From: Nageia nagi
Taxonomy: Eukaryota > Pinophyta
Direction of reading: 5' to 3'
NCBI GenBank assembly: GCA_050084985.1
Contig: JBITNC010000002.1
Coordinates: forward strand, 16,306,001-16,370,000
Length of the DNA: 64,000 nt
Shown: one piece after another, positions 13,306-26,240 of the stretch
Numbering within the stretch: position 1 is the stretch's first letter
How the letters are laid out: the number at the start of each line of letters is the position of its first letter
The notes under the pieces: model-generated
What the model was told of the DNA's origin: nothing
Seen by the model: only the letters and a program-made list of their open reading frames with translations
Database searches by the model: none
Made by a program: the position numbers and the translations under genes

Positions 13306-13724
13306 TAAGAAACTAACCCTTTGTGAATTAACTTCTAATCTCCCAAGATCTCAAGAAAGCACTTTCAACATTAACACAATAACTCAAGCCAATCTCACAA
13401 ATAACACAAGATATAAAGTGGTTCCTTCATCCTTAGAAGTACATCCACTAACTAAAATCTTCTTATTATCAATGACCTCTCTTACAAAATCTCTTCTTTC
13501 TCTCACATACTCTAAACCTGTAACAAAGCTTGAATTACAATTGGTGTTCCTTTTTTATAAGAAGAAACCCACTGTATAATTAATCCTTTTTCTATTTTTA
13601 ATCATTTACCTATTTTTAATCTTATACCTATTTTTATTCCCTTAATATTTTAAGGTATCTAATGATACTTTAAGTATTAAGTGAATTTGCATTAAGGAGA
13701 AATATTACATTGCAAATTCTAACA
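13306..13724 (-). repeat. 3' LTR of the copia element
   Basis: On the element strand this LTR begins TGTTAGAATTTGCAATG directly after the polypurine tract. It shares long stretches with 20,436-20,878, for example 'ctaatctcccaagatctcaa', 'ataactcaagccaat' and 'aagtattaagtgaatttgca'. The outer edge is slightly mutated (TAAGAAAC where the other LTR has TGAAGAAA). Confidence 0.85.
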
Positions 13725-13733
13725 CTCCTCCTT
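13725..13733 (-). other. Polypurine tract of the copia element
   Basis: The minus strand reads AAGGAGGAG immediately before the LTR start TGTTAGAA. This is the expected position and composition for the plus-strand DNA primer of an LTR retrotransposon. Confidence 0.8.
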
Positions 13734-14694
13734 AATGTAATACTGGGATAGAGCATAGAGAGAAGAAGAAAGAGAGAGTAAGAGAGAGTTATCCTCCAAA
13801 TAGATACAAGCAAATATGAAAACTTTTACATCATTGAGAAATAAGCAAGATCTTAGTTTGAGACTCATTACAATACCATTTGACAAAATGGTTTACAATT
13901 CAATGATTAACCATAATTGGTTTCATTATAAGTGTAGTTGATCAACACTAAGTTGACATACGAGCCTCTATGAGCCTACCCACATGAAGTAAGTAACCTG
14001 TACTCTTAAGGTGAAACCTACAAGCTACAAGCAGCTGGTAAACAAGATCAATTAAATGCATCATATAACATTAATATCAATCACAAGATAATTGAACTAA
14101 GTAATGTCATCCATAAATTGATTAATGATGCACTGTAAGTCATCACAAAGATGCTAAGCCAATACTTATAGTCGTATGCTATATATAAAATATATGTTTA
14201 TCAATAACAAAAAGTATATGTGCATATATAAGTTACTCACATATGGATAACCAAACAGTGCTAAAAAATATACAGTGATAACAAAATAAATGTACCATGA
14301 GTTCCTCACATAAAGTGAACTAACCACAAAGGTGTACATTTAGATCAACACTATACAACAAAAATAGCCTCCTAGGGATGAAGCTATCATCATAAACATG
14401 AATCTAACCTTCACTCCCCCTTGAGAACAACTTCACTACCATAAAAAACTTTCAAAGTGTGCACAACAAAGTTTCTAAAGTGGCTAATGAATAAATCAAG
14501 AGATAAAGTTAGATGAATAGAGCTATAATCATTGCATCAAAAATATTCTCCTTAATATAGTGTGCTTGGATTTGTAGTACACTATAAGTCATCACTAAAA
14601 TGCCAAGCCCATACTTATAGTTACCAAATAGAAGAATGTATAAACAAAGTATAAAATCCAAAAAAAAATAAAAACTTTATTAAGAAGGAAGAAA

Positions 14695-17600
14695 TTACAA
14701 TGGATTCAATAAGAATTTCATATTTACTCCCTCTTTGAGGGCAACTTCACCAACCCAATAGACTCCCTAAGCTTACATAACTGAGCTTCAGGAAGAGGCT
14801 TGGTGAACAAATCAGCAAAGTTTAGGACTGATGGACAATACTACAAGTGTAAAAGATCATCTAGAACCTTCTCTCTAATGAAGTGGGCTTAGATTTCTAC
14901 ATATTTTATTCTCTGTTGAAAAATAGAATTCTTTGATAAAGTAATAACTAATTGATTATCTAAAGAAATTTTACATGTATGAACTTGCTCATACCTTATT
15001 TCTTTCAAAATATGCCTCAACCAAATGGCTTCCTAGGCTGCAACTAACATTGCATGATATTCAACCTCTTTGGTGGAGAGAGCAATAGTAGGTTGCTTCT
15101 TGGATTCCCAAGAGATAGCACCTGAATCAATGCTAAACACATAAGTATAGGTTGATTTTTTATCATCTTTATCTCCCCCATAGTCAGAATCTAAGAATCA
15201 TGAGAGAACAAATGAGGGAAACTTGTCATACTTGAGAGCAAGATCTTTAATGCCCATAACATACCTCAAAATTTGCTTAACAACATTGAAGTGCTCAACA
15301 TATGAATTTTGCATAAAATGAGCCATCAAATTAATAACAAAGGTAATATCTGGCTTGAAGATAGTAAAATAAAGAAGACTACCAATTAGTTGCCTGTAAA
15401 TCATAACATCTACCAATTGAGGGTTAGAACTCAAAGATAAAGTGATTCCAAGAGAGACTGGGATTGAATTAGGTTTGCACTCCTCCATTCCAAACTTTTG
15501 TAAGATATTTAAGATATAATTATATTAACTAAGATAAGTACAATCTTTGAATTAGTACACTTGCATACCAAGGTAGTAGTGCAATAGACCAAGATCAATC
15601 ATTTCAAAAGTTACCTTAAATTTGGATATGCAATCTTGTATGAAGACTATATTATTCCTTGTAATCAACAGATCATCCACATGGAGAAGAATCAAGATCA
15701 AATATTGTGCTTGTTTGAGCACATAAATATCTATATCATAAAAGCATTTAGAAAACCTAATGTCTTCAAAGTATCCTAAAATCTTTTTATACTAGGCCCT
15801 ATGTACTTACTTAAGTTCATATAAAGACTTATTTAACTTGCATATAAAAGATTATTTACCTTCAACAACAAACCCTTCTAGTTGGTTCATTTAGATTTCC
15901 ACATCTAGGTCACCATTGAGAAAAGCACTCTTGACAATAAGTTGAAAACTTTCCATCCTTGAGTTGTTGAAAAAGCAAGGATTACCATGATAGTAGGCAT
16001 CTTTTCCATTGGAAAAAAAGTTTTCTCATAATCAACTCCATATTTTTGAGCAAAACCCTTAGCTACCAACCTTGCTTTGTATTTTCCAATCTCTCTAACT
16101 AAATTATATTTGACCTTATAAATTTATTTGTTACCAATCATATTTCATTCATTAAAATAAGGAACCAAATCCCAAGTTTGATTCTTCATTAGAGCCTCGT
16201 ACTCTACATTCATCTAGCACTCATGCTTTGAAGCTTCTTTGTAGGATGAGGGCTCATTCTTGCTATCAATTTTGGTAAATAAGGATTTATTAATGATCAT
16301 ACTCCTTATTATCCTTTATGTTGGAGAGTTTTGTTCCTTAGGTGACAAATCCACACTAACATCCAACTAGTTAGGAGAAACAAAAGAATCATCACCCTCA
16401 TCAAGATCCTCATAAGAAGTAGACTCTTTAGGTAGTTCATTGAACTTTACATCCCTTGACACAAAGATTTCTCTTAAAGAAGGTTGGTATAACTTATAGC
16501 CTATATGTTGATTATCATATCCCACAAAGATATATTTTTTGGATCTCTTATCTAGCTTCTTACTTTTCTTAGTTTCAACAAAGGCATAGGCATCACAACG
16601 AAAGATCAATGTTAGGTTTCTTTCATGTCCATGCCTTATATAGAGTTTTACCTTCAACTTCTTTTGTACTACACCTATTTAATATGTAGATTGTAGTGTT
16701 TATAGCTTCACCCCATAAGAAGCTATGAAGATCTTCCAACATGAATCTTCCCATTTTTTGAATCGTTCTATTATTCTTTTCAACCACACCATTATGTTGA
16801 AGAGTATAAGGGATAGTAAATTGCCTCTTGATTCCATAATTTGTACAAAAATCATTAAATTTATTATTATTATACTCACCCCCATTATCAGATCTTAACA
16901 TCTTGATTTTGAATCTAGATTGATTTTCTACCAAGGTTTTCAAATCTTTGAACCTATCAAAGGTTTGATACTTGTGCTCTAGAAGATAACCAAATGTCAT
17001 CCTACTAAATTCATCAATAAAAGTCAAGACATATAACACTCCCCTAAGCAACTTAATCAGAAATGGACCCATCAAAACTATATGCATAATCTAAAGAGGT
17101 TGAGTTGCTCTAGTTACCTTATTTTTTAAAAAATTTTACTGATTTATTTTACCTATAATGCACTTCTCATGAAGACCAATTATAGGTTATATTGTAGGCA
17201 AACCTTCTATAAGTTCATGATCTTTTATGACTTGAATGTTATTATGGTTTAGGTGGCCTAATCAATAGTGACAAAGATTTCCTCTAGAGCAAACATTAGT
17301 TGCAAGGCACATCTTTGTTGGAGATTTTTCCATAATGTAAAGGTTGTCTTTCACTGGTGCTTTCACTAAAGTGGTAAGACCCTTTTTTATGCACCAAGAG
17401 TGTGAGTTAAACTCAAAGGAGTAACCCTTCCTTGCAACATGAATTATGAAAAGGAGATTCATAGTGAGTTTAGGCATATAAAGCACATTCTTAAGAATAT
17501 TTTCTTGTATCAACACACTCCCAATACCTTGAACTTAAAGGAATGAACTGTCATCTATCACAACTACATCTTTTTTATACTTATGAAAGTTTTCAAACTT

Positions 17601-18587
17601 ATCCTTTTCAAAACACATATAATTAGTACATACAAAATCAACAATCTAATCATTTCACAAAGTGTGAGACTTGGAGTAAAAGTTAGCAACATAAGTAGAA
17701 TTCTTATTCTTCTTATTATTATTATATTTGTTTGATTTTTTAGATCCTTTTTCACCTTGCCCTTTATTTTTCCTAAAGCAATTGGCTTCTATATGACTAT
17801 GGATGTTATAGAAATTATAATTTTCATCAAATTTGACTTTGGTTTTCTTTGACTTATGATGAACGTAATTCTTCTCTTTTTCACCTTTCTTGAAGTTCTT
17901 CTTAAGATCATAAGAACCTTTCTTTTGGTTATGGTTATTCTTTTTGAAATGAAGCTTCATTGGACCAAGCACCATAGATGGTTCTTTAGGAGTGGTGATC
18001 AACACTTTATTGTTAAGTGTTTTATCAAGCTTCAAGAGAAGCCTTTTTAGATTTTTCAAGGAGAATACTTCTTTTTCATCATCAAGCTTAGTTTTAATAA
18101 TAATTTCAAATTGATTAAACTTAGCAATGAGGCTTTGAAGGATGATGAAAGTTAGAAACTCATCGTTGATCCAATTGCAATCACACCCCATAAGATACAT
18201 CCCAAGGTCAACAACCTCATTCATATATATAGCCATACTTTCATTTTTCTCTTAACGTGATTGAAGCAAATTCTGAAGAATGGTGAACCTCATAAAAAAT
18301 TTAGTACCAAGGTAGATACTTTTTAGTTTATCCCAAGCTTCCTTTGTAGCATTTGAAGAAGATATCATGAGGAGGATCTTATCTAAAACTACATAAAAGA
18401 TCATATAAGTTGCCAAATTATTCTTAGTATTATAAGCTTAAAGTTCCTTCTCCCTTGAAGGAGCTACTTGGTTTTTATTAACAATCATCCAAAGTTTCTA
18501 TGCTTGAAGTTCTGCCTTCATCCTAGGTTCCCAAATACCATAGTTTGAACCATCCAAGATATGCTTGGTTATAAAAGAGTCTCCCAT
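14695..18587 (-). pseudogene. Copia gag-pol relic
   Basis: The polyprotein starts at ATG 18587 with MGDSFITKHILDGSNYGIW, the typical copia gag opening. A basic gag tail with a zinc-knuckle remnant follows (about 17,830-17,790; both leading Cys are Tyr), then the gag-pre-integrase region (17,516-17,262). The integrase core (17,087-16,623) still shows FIDEFSR, LRSDNGGEY and NGVVEKNNRT, the D, D, E positions. An integrase tail or linker follows (16,657-16,367). RT is decayed, with HVDD at about 15,683-15,672 where YVDD is usual. The RT end (15,488-15,198) leads into RNase H (about 15,190-14,760, DSDYGGDKDDKKST and ISWESKKQ), and LFTKPLP precedes the stop at 14,697-14,695. Many stops and frameshifts make it non-functional. 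Confidence 0.9.
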
Positions 18588-19926
18588 TGCTACAAAATAA
18601 TATGAAAGAGATAAAGCAAAGTAAGCATACATGTTGAATTTAAAAATAATTATCATATAAATACATGTTTGAACTAATAAACAAATTAAATGCTTAATTA
18701 TCAACAAGAATAATAATCATACATCCAACATCTTCATCACCAAGTATAACCAAAGAGAGGGAAAAGTTGATGGCTTATTTTCTTACCTAAAATTAGGCCT
18801 TCACTTTGATTCTCGCAAGGAGACCAAGTCCTACCAATCATCAACCAGTTACACTTAGACAATGATATACTCTCACAAGGAGAAGTACTAGCTATTTACC
18901 AAGGTTGTGACGTATCTTGGACCAACCAAATTAATTATCTTAATTAAGTTTTCAATTTTCCTCCTAAGTTATCAAGATAATATTTGAATGGACAGGTGGA
19001 CATTTGGTATCACTAACACATGTCTGTCCACCTATATGGAGTTAAATTCAGATCAACAAAGGAATTATGGGTAATTAAGAAGTATAAACTTTTCACCACT
19101 TGGATCATCAAATTAAAAGGCTCCAGTCTACCTTATCCTCACCTGATGGATCCCCAAACAAGTCATGTTCCAAAAAAAAATATATGGATGTGTTCATTTT
19201 AAGGGGAAGCAATTTTAAATGTTTATGTACTTTGCATATAAATTAAAAGTGCAAAATAAATAAAGTGCTTTAAAAAATGAAACTACATCCCACATCATCC
19301 ATAAGTATAAACCAAAGAGTCCAATGGGTTTTGTTACAACCCCTAATGGATCTCTTTACAAAAGTTCATTAATTATAAGTAACAACAAATGAGCCTAAGA
19401 GTCCAATGGGTTTTGTCACAACCCCTAATGGAACTCTTTGCAAATGTTCATTATCAAAAATGAGGAATTCTCCCCCTTGTTACTTAAAAAATGGACTTAA
19501 AATATTTCCTTATTTACAATTTAACATAGCATTCATAAGTAAGTATTTAAGAAAACTTTTATCCAATCACATGTATAAGGTCAAAATAATAAACCATGCA
19601 TTAAAATTTTATCCATTTAGCAGTATGCGTTAGGATAAAAAATAATGCAAAAACTTATCCAACCACATGTGAGCATTAAATATGCATTAAGATAAAACAA
19701 CATTAATTCATGCATACGAAATGTTAATATATGCATAATTAATCCATGTGATTAATCATTGATCTACACATAATTAATTAATTCCTCACTTTTTATCTTA
19801 AAGGCATGCTAAATTTTAAAAATTCCTTAAAAAACTTGCACTTATGGTAAAATTAGCAAATAAATACTCAAACTTTAAATAGCAAATTAATGCAACCATT
19901 AGTTCATACTATTTTTTAATAAACTA

Positions 19927-19976
<50 letters not shown>

Positions 19977-20421
19977 CTCTCTAAAAAAATGCATACATGT
20001 AATTTGCATGCAATTTCTTTTTTTTTACAAACATATTAGTATTATAAAAAAAGTTTGCAAAATAACACTATAGTTAAAAAAATTGTAAAACTTTTAACTA
20101 TCTCTACACTAAGTAGAAACTTGCAAATTTAAGCTATTAACAAATTATTGTTAGTAAAAGTAATGCATAACAATAGCTTAAAAAATAGAACTAACACATT
20201 AGTATGACAAAAAAATATGACAATAATATCTACTTTGAACAAATTTTGCTAAATAAAATTTTATAATAAAATAACCACAAATCGGTTAGTAATAAAGCAA
20301 AATTTGATAATGAACAAGGTATGAGGAAGATTATACCTTCAATCCCTTTCACCTTAACAAGGTAGATGTAGAAAGAAGAGGAAGGATCTTCAAATATGTT
20401 GAAGAGGAGCTTCCAAGAATT
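18588..20421 (-). other. Copia leader with AT microsatellite and internal direct repeat
   Basis: This untranslated stretch lies between PBS and gag. It holds an (AT)n run at about 19,931-19,973. It also holds a direct repeat of about 56 bp (19,315-19,370 and 19,397-19,452, offset 82 bp, few mismatches). No gene is supported; short ORFs here are spurious. Confidence 0.7.
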
Positions 20422-20433
20422 GTTGTGACACCA
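20422..20433 (-). other. Degenerate primer-binding site of the copia element
   Basis: The plus strand reads GTTGTGACACCA, a decayed form of GCTCTGATACCA seen at 630-641 in the related element. The same two-base spacer (ct) separates it from the LTR. The surrounding bases (ccaagaat before, ttgaagaaat after) are also homologous. Confidence 0.75.
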
Positions 20434-20435
20434 CT

Positions 20436-20878
20436 TGAAGAAATTAACCCTTTCTAAATTAACTTCTAATCTCCCAAGATCTCAAGAAGGCATTTTCAAC
20501 ATCAACATAATAACTCAAGCCAATATCACAAATAACACAAGATATAAAGTGGTTCCTCCCTCCTTGGGAGTACATCCACTAACTAATATCTTATTCTCAA
20601 TGACCTCTCTTACAAAATCTCTTCCCTCTCTCACACACTCTAAACCTATAACAAAGCTTGCATTATAATTAGTGTAAATTGAGAGGAGAGGGTTATTATC
20701 TTTTTATAAGAAGAAATCCACTCTATAATTAATTCCTTTTATATTTTTAATCTTTTACCTATTTTTAATATTATACCTATTTTTAATCCTTCTCCTATTT
20801 TTATTCTTTAATACTTTAATGTATCTAATGATACTTTAAGTATTAAGTGAATTTGCATTAAGGAGAAATATTACATCA
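20436..20878 (-). repeat. 5' LTR of the copia element
   Basis: The 443-bp LTR starts TGAAGAAATTAACC and ends ATTACATCA on the plus strand. It matches 13,306-13,724 through most of its length. It seems to lack the terminal ~14 bases (tgcaaattctaaca) found in the other LTR, so the outer end was eroded or deleted. It carries 'ataaagtggttcctccctcc', also seen in the solo LTR at 36.1 kb. Confidence 0.85.
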
Positions 20879-23079
20879 CTACGAGACTCTTAAGAGCTCT
20901 TTTAAACATATATCTTGTCTAAAATGGACCATAAACTTGGGTCATATTATTATTATCACTAACTTATGTGTTTATGTGATGTTCTCTTTTAGTTTCTCAA
21001 AAGATGGAGACTTTATTATAAGGTATATACCATGATTTTTTGGAAAAATAAGGCTAGTTTCTAGAGAAATGATAGCCAATATTTAATCAGTTCAAAGCAT
21101 AAATTTTGATGGTATCAACTTGATTCACTCTAACATATTTTTCCTTTTGAATAAATTATGGGATCATTTGTAAAATTAATTATGGTTGATCAAGTAACTA
21201 AGGCTTGAACCAAACTCATGGTGGAAAGATATTGTGTTATGGTTGATTTTGGAGTCAAGCTTTCTAAAATAACCTTGCTCCATTTTGAATTAGGCAAATG
21301 GATTCAAGAAATTAAATATGAAAATAATACTTTTATTTATCCTACATGCTCCTAAGTTGGATATAATGTATATACATGTTTAATAAAGATAATTGTAACA
21401 AATGCGATGCGGAAGATATGACATCCAAAATAACAAAAGGTTGATAAAGATCCCACCAACATCCAAAAGAATCAGTTCATGCTCAAAGAAGGTGATATAC
21501 ACTTAGAAAATAGTTAGGGCTCAAGTAAAAAAGAATCTAAAAATAATTAACATATATAGTAAATTAAAAATATTAGCAAACCAATGATCGTAGATAAAAG
21601 AAGCTTCACCCAAATTAACAAAAAATTAGAAGCCTCCTAAGAACCTATAAGAGAATGATGGCATGTGAAGGATAAAATAAGGTATTTAATTAAGGATGGT
21701 GTACTTGCAATGCCTTTATTCATAGAGGGTATAAATTAAATCCAAATTGAGTTTGATAAAGATATTGTAGTTGAAGAAACATAAACTATCCTACCATGGG
21801 GTCATGTGATGAAGAGCATGACTAAGTAAGGAAATATATAATTAAATAAAGTTGGAAGACCAATTGAAGGTCATATATATATATATAATAGTCATGGATA
21901 TTGCATATGAAAAATAATTAACCATGGATAGGTACAAGAGATAAGCTCTCCCTAAGATAAGGAAAAAATGAAATCATATGGGAATTGAATTCACCCTCAA
22001 AGCATATGCTTTTGAGAGATGACTATAGTAATTTGAATCATGTTGTTCAACTATTGCAACAAATTAAGATCAAGGTAGAAAATTACTAGAAATCAAAAAA
22101 ATTCCTCAAGGTGAGCAAGTTATGGTTACCCGCTAGACTAAAGTACATATGATATGAATAGGTGACAACTTAGCCTAACATTTTCATGAAAGTATATAAA
22201 TATTAATCCCAAATAAAAATAATAGAAGCTATGGTGATCATAGGCATATTTTAGGATGATTATTTTAGTCAAGCTATGACTATAACCATAGTATAACTAT
22301 TTTAATCTCACTGATATATCTCTTTATAAATATAGGTTTTGGGTTCCTGTAAAAAACCTTTTTTATTTATTGTGGCCTTTTTTGGTCTTGAGCAAAAACC
22401 ATGACCAAAAAAAGTTAATTAATATATAAATATTATACACAATATACTAAAAAGGACTTTGGGTGTGGTTTAAAACTACCCTTAAAACCTTTTGGGGTGC
22501 AATTACATGTGTTTATCATCTATGGAGTTATTGCTAAAATTTAGACCCCTATGGTAGTGGTTACTAATCACTTGCTCAAGATCTTGTGAACCATCATGTT
22601 AGGTCTTAAGGAAGCAATTATTAACCCCCTCTCCCCATTAACTTATAAGGCAGTAGTTATAAACTACCCCCTTATCATTAAAGAGGTAGTTTGAAACTCG
22701 GCTTGATTTTTTGTTATAATTATATAAAGGTAGTTTATAATCACCCTCATAATTACTAAGGAGGCAATTTAAAATTGTCTTTGTGTAATTTTTTTTTAGG
22801 AGGTATAGTCTGAAATAATTATTCCATCATATTTTTTTGCAAAAATCATGATGGAAGAATGCTTCCAAACTATGTCTTCTTGGTTAAATAAGTAGAAATA
22901 TCCAAAAGGTATCACCCTTTGGTTCACCTCTAAGTTCAACCATAGTATTTGCCATGGGCTCATAAAGGATGGCCTAGTGGAACTGACTACTCATCATTTA
23001 ATATCTTACCTTACTCATCCTAGTTCAAGATTGATGACACTTGAATGATCATATAATCACACCTTTATAATGGTCCAAT
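20879..23079. other. AT-rich stretch without a gene; some short repeated motifs
   Basis: No gene is supported. At 22,440-22,800 a short motif of the form 'ggtagttt.aaact.ccc' recurs about five times in both orientations. Near 22,365-22,410 a 'ccttttttggtc ... gaccaaaaaaag' inverted repeat could form a hairpin. Neither suggests a known element. Confidence 0.5.
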
Positions 23080-24640
23080 CCATAAATATCCAACATACCA
23101 TATATCCATAACATATTTTACATCAAATATTATGGTTGTACATGCATTCAAAATATGGAAGAATATATCATAAGGCCCAAGAATTATTTGACAAGATGCA
23201 TGATGCAAACATAATTTAATGGATTACAATGATTAGAGGATATGCAATTCATGGATACAACAAGAAGGTCCTTCAAATCTTCAATCTAATGAAATATTTG
23301 GGAACCTTGACAATAACCTTTGAATGTGTTATACTTGTATGCAACCATACATGTCCAGTGGATGAGGATTTTCACTACTTTAATAGCATGAGTAACTCTT
23401 ATTAAATTATTCATGTACTATAATGATTAAAAAATATACACAAAATGGATTTCTAAAAAGGTTGTAGAGACTTTTAAGTATATGTAATTGTCAAATGTAA
23501 AGCTAGACTCTATTTCCAGCATGTGCCACCATATATGGGAGCTTTAGAAGAAGGTATGGACATCCATGAAAGAGTAGTTGAAAATGGTTTTACATTAAAT
23601 ATTGTGCTTGCAAGTGCCATATATACATTTATGCAAAATATGTAAAAATAAACAAGGCCCAATAATTGTTTGACAAGATGCAAACACAATTTCATGGACT
23701 ACAATAGTTGAAGGATATGCACAAAATAGATTTTCTAAAAATGTTATAGAGACTTTTAAGTAGATAAATATATCAGGTGGAAAGCCAAACTTTGTAGCCT
23801 TTACAAGCATTTTTATAGCATGTATCACCATGGGAGCTTTAGAATAAGGTATCGATATCCATCAAAGAGTAGTTGAAAATGATTTTTCATCAAATGTTAT
23901 GACTACAAGTTCCCTATATATGTGTATGTAAATTATGGAAAAATACACAAGGCCCAATAATTGTTTGATAAGATGCAATATGCAATTATCAAGTATAAAG
24001 TCAAACTTTGTAACCTTTACAAGCATTCTTCTAGCATGCCACCATGGGAGCTCTAGAAGAAGTTATGGACATCCATCAAAGAGTAGTTAAAAATAGTTTT
24101 CAATTGAATGTTATGGTTGTAAATGCCTTATAAACATGTATGCAAAATATAGAAGAATGCACAAGGCCCATTAATTATTTGACATTATGCATAATGCAAA
24201 GATAGTTTCATGTGAATGTCTTATAAACATGTATGCAAAATATAAAAGAATTCATAAGGCTCAAAAATTATTCGACAATATGCATAATGCAAATATAGTT
24301 TCATGTATTATAATAAATGAAGGATATCTGCAAAATGGAATTTTTTTTAAAATTATGTAGAGACTTTTTAAGCATATGCAATGGTCAAGTGTAAAGCCAA
24401 ACTTTTTAACCTTTCCTAAGTATTCTTCGAGCATGTGCCACCATGGGAGCTCTAAACAAAGGTATGGATGTCAATAAAAATGTAGTGAAAATGGTTTTAC
24501 ATCGAATATTGTAATTATGAATGACCTATAGACAAGTAATCAAAATATGGAAGAATAAATAAAGATCAATGATTATTTGAAAATATGCATGATGTAAAAA
24601 TAATTTAATGGATTGTAATGATTGGAGTACCATATCATAT
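23080..24640 (+). pseudogene. Scrambled PLS-type pentatricopeptide repeat (PPR) pseudogene
   Basis: Translated fragments on the plus strand repeatedly give PPR signatures: LFDKMHDANII, WITMIRGYAIHGYNKKVL, NFVAFTSIFIACITMGALE, GIDIHQRVVENDFSSNVM, CLINMYAKYRRMHKAH and LFDNMHNANIV. PLS-class PPR proteins bind organellar RNA for editing, splicing or stability. The array has about four copies of the 'MGALEEGMDIHERVVENGF' module, at roughly 23,535, 23,830, 24,045 and 24,445, where a ~300-nt period would be expected. The first segment (23,180-23,410) resembles a terminal module (VDEDFHYFNSMSNSY), yet it precedes the internal repeats, so the order is rearranged. Stops and shifts in every module rule out function. 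No promoter or E/DYW tail was found. Confidence 0.85.
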
Positions 24641-25849
24641 GATGGAGTACCATATACCAACGTTCCAAAAAATATATATTCTTAAGAAAAGAGAGCTAAA
24701 ATCATGTCCAAAATTGAGTCTCACAAGTTGATGTAATTGTTGTAACAAATATGTCAAAAAGTGGCAAACTACATTTTTCATGCTTATATAATTAAACCAT
24801 TATTGAACCAAAGGAGGTGCTTGATATCATAATTTGGATTTTAATATACCATCTTTCTAAAAATCATATTCTTATAGAAAAAGGTGCCCAAAAGATGTCT
24901 CAAAGTGGGGCCCAACAACTAGCTTAAACAAGAAAAGCAATTATCTAACCCAAAACATTTATAAGTATCAAAAACTAGTCCAAAAATGATAAGTTGGTCT
25001 CATTCATTGTATATTTTGAAACAATGCAACTATAGCATGTGTTTTGAAATTTTCTAAATACATTATAAGATATGAAATGATGATAGGAGTTCATTGAACG
25101 TGAGAGTATAAAATCACATAGAAAAGGATGCATTTGGTCAATAAATAATGCAAGTAGTGATACTAATTCACTAATCCAAAGGACTATGTGCAATAGTTTA
25201 AATACCTACCAAATCTTTCTAAGGATGGTGATATGGAGAGTGAGGTTGGTAGCCACCATATTCAAATGAGGGTAATTTACCCATAAAGTAAGGTGCATGT
25301 GTACATTAAGTATCCTATTTTAAAACTTGTTCATTTAATATGAATATTTGCATCAAGGGAGGAATTTCTAGCATATGATGGAAAATTAACAAGTTGGAGA
25401 TCAAAAAGTTTGATAAAGAAGGCTTAGGTATTTGATTCTCGTATGATGTTTTATAACTATAGATTTCTAGTATTTATGCTATTTTGGTTAAAGTACTATA
25501 TTTTTCTTATTATATTTATATTTTTTGTACTTGTGTGTTCAACAATAAAATGTGAATGAAGGTGATTGAATCATCAAATAGTAATAGACTTTATGTGAAA
25601 GTAAATAGCAACATAAATTGCTATGTGATTGAACAAAGCACTATAATGTTAAGTGAGTACACCTTGTGGTTAGCATCATTTCCTATTTTACTTAGTGAAT
25701 ATAATAATTGGTACTCATGTAATATGGTATTATGGAGTGATGTCCATAAGGATACTCATGGACTTGTGGAGACAAATTTTCGATACTTAAAGTTTTGGAG
25801 ATAATATGAACATTGATTTTTTTGGGATAGAAATAAATGAAGTAAATCT
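24641..25849. other. AT-rich stretch; possible trace of copia gag
   Basis: No gene is supported. At about 25,385-25,425 the plus strand reads KLEIKKFD, which resembles the opening of some copia gag proteins (K-EI-KFDG). The following 82-codon ORF (25,556-25,804) is not recognisable. With the PPT-like run at 25,850 these may be remains of an internally deleted copia element. Confidence 0.35.
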
Positions 25850-26150
25850 AAAGGGAGGATATTGGGATGTAACACTTACTTCATTATATCATGTGACTAA
25901 ATCAAATTTGGTTGGTGCATTGTCAAACTTCACCTACTATATCATATACTCATCTAACTAAAATATTAATTAAAGTATAGATGAAGATTAAATGGCCTGA
26001 TGAATTGTGTGTAAGGTTATAAATACAACCTTTAGATCCATTGTAAAATCATTCTAGTTATGGGCATTCACATTAAGTTTTGTGTATATTAGCACTACTT
26101 GTGGTTTGAGGTGGAATCTAGTTCTTCATAACTATGATGTAATTATATGG
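25850..26150 (+). repeat. Possible 3' LTR with preceding polypurine tract
   Basis: A purine run AAAGGGAGGAT (25,850-25,860) is followed by TGGGATGTAACAC (from 25,863), a PPT-LTR junction pattern. About 150 bases in, 'ggttataaatacaacc' (near 26,012) looks like an LTR TATA region. The right edge is a guess, no partner LTR was found, and no target duplication could be confirmed. Confidence 0.35.
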
Positions 26151-26240
26151 TATAATACTTTTGCATAATGGATGGTTCAATCTATAATCCAAATGTATGG
26201 ATTATAAATCATAGTTGTATGCTCACCAAAGTTCTTATTT

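Larger units (their letters stand above)
13306..20878 (-). mobile_element. Full-length, dead Ty1/copia retrotransposon
   Basis: The element reads on the minus strand in the order LTR (20,436-20,878), PBS (20,422-20,433), long leader, gag-pol relic (18,587-14,695), PPT (13,733-13,725) and LTR (13,306-13,724). The pol order gag, integrase, RT, RNase H defines copia. The two LTRs are clearly homologous but differ by many substitutions and indels, and no intact 5-bp target duplication is evident, so the insertion is old. The leader contains an AT microsatellite and a near-identical 56-bp direct repeat. The same family is represented at 644-1115 and 36,112-36,610. Confidence 0.88.

Noticed and set aside
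23080-24640. Functional PPR gene
   Set aside because: Stops and frameshifts occur in every module and the module order is scrambled, so only a pseudogene is supported.
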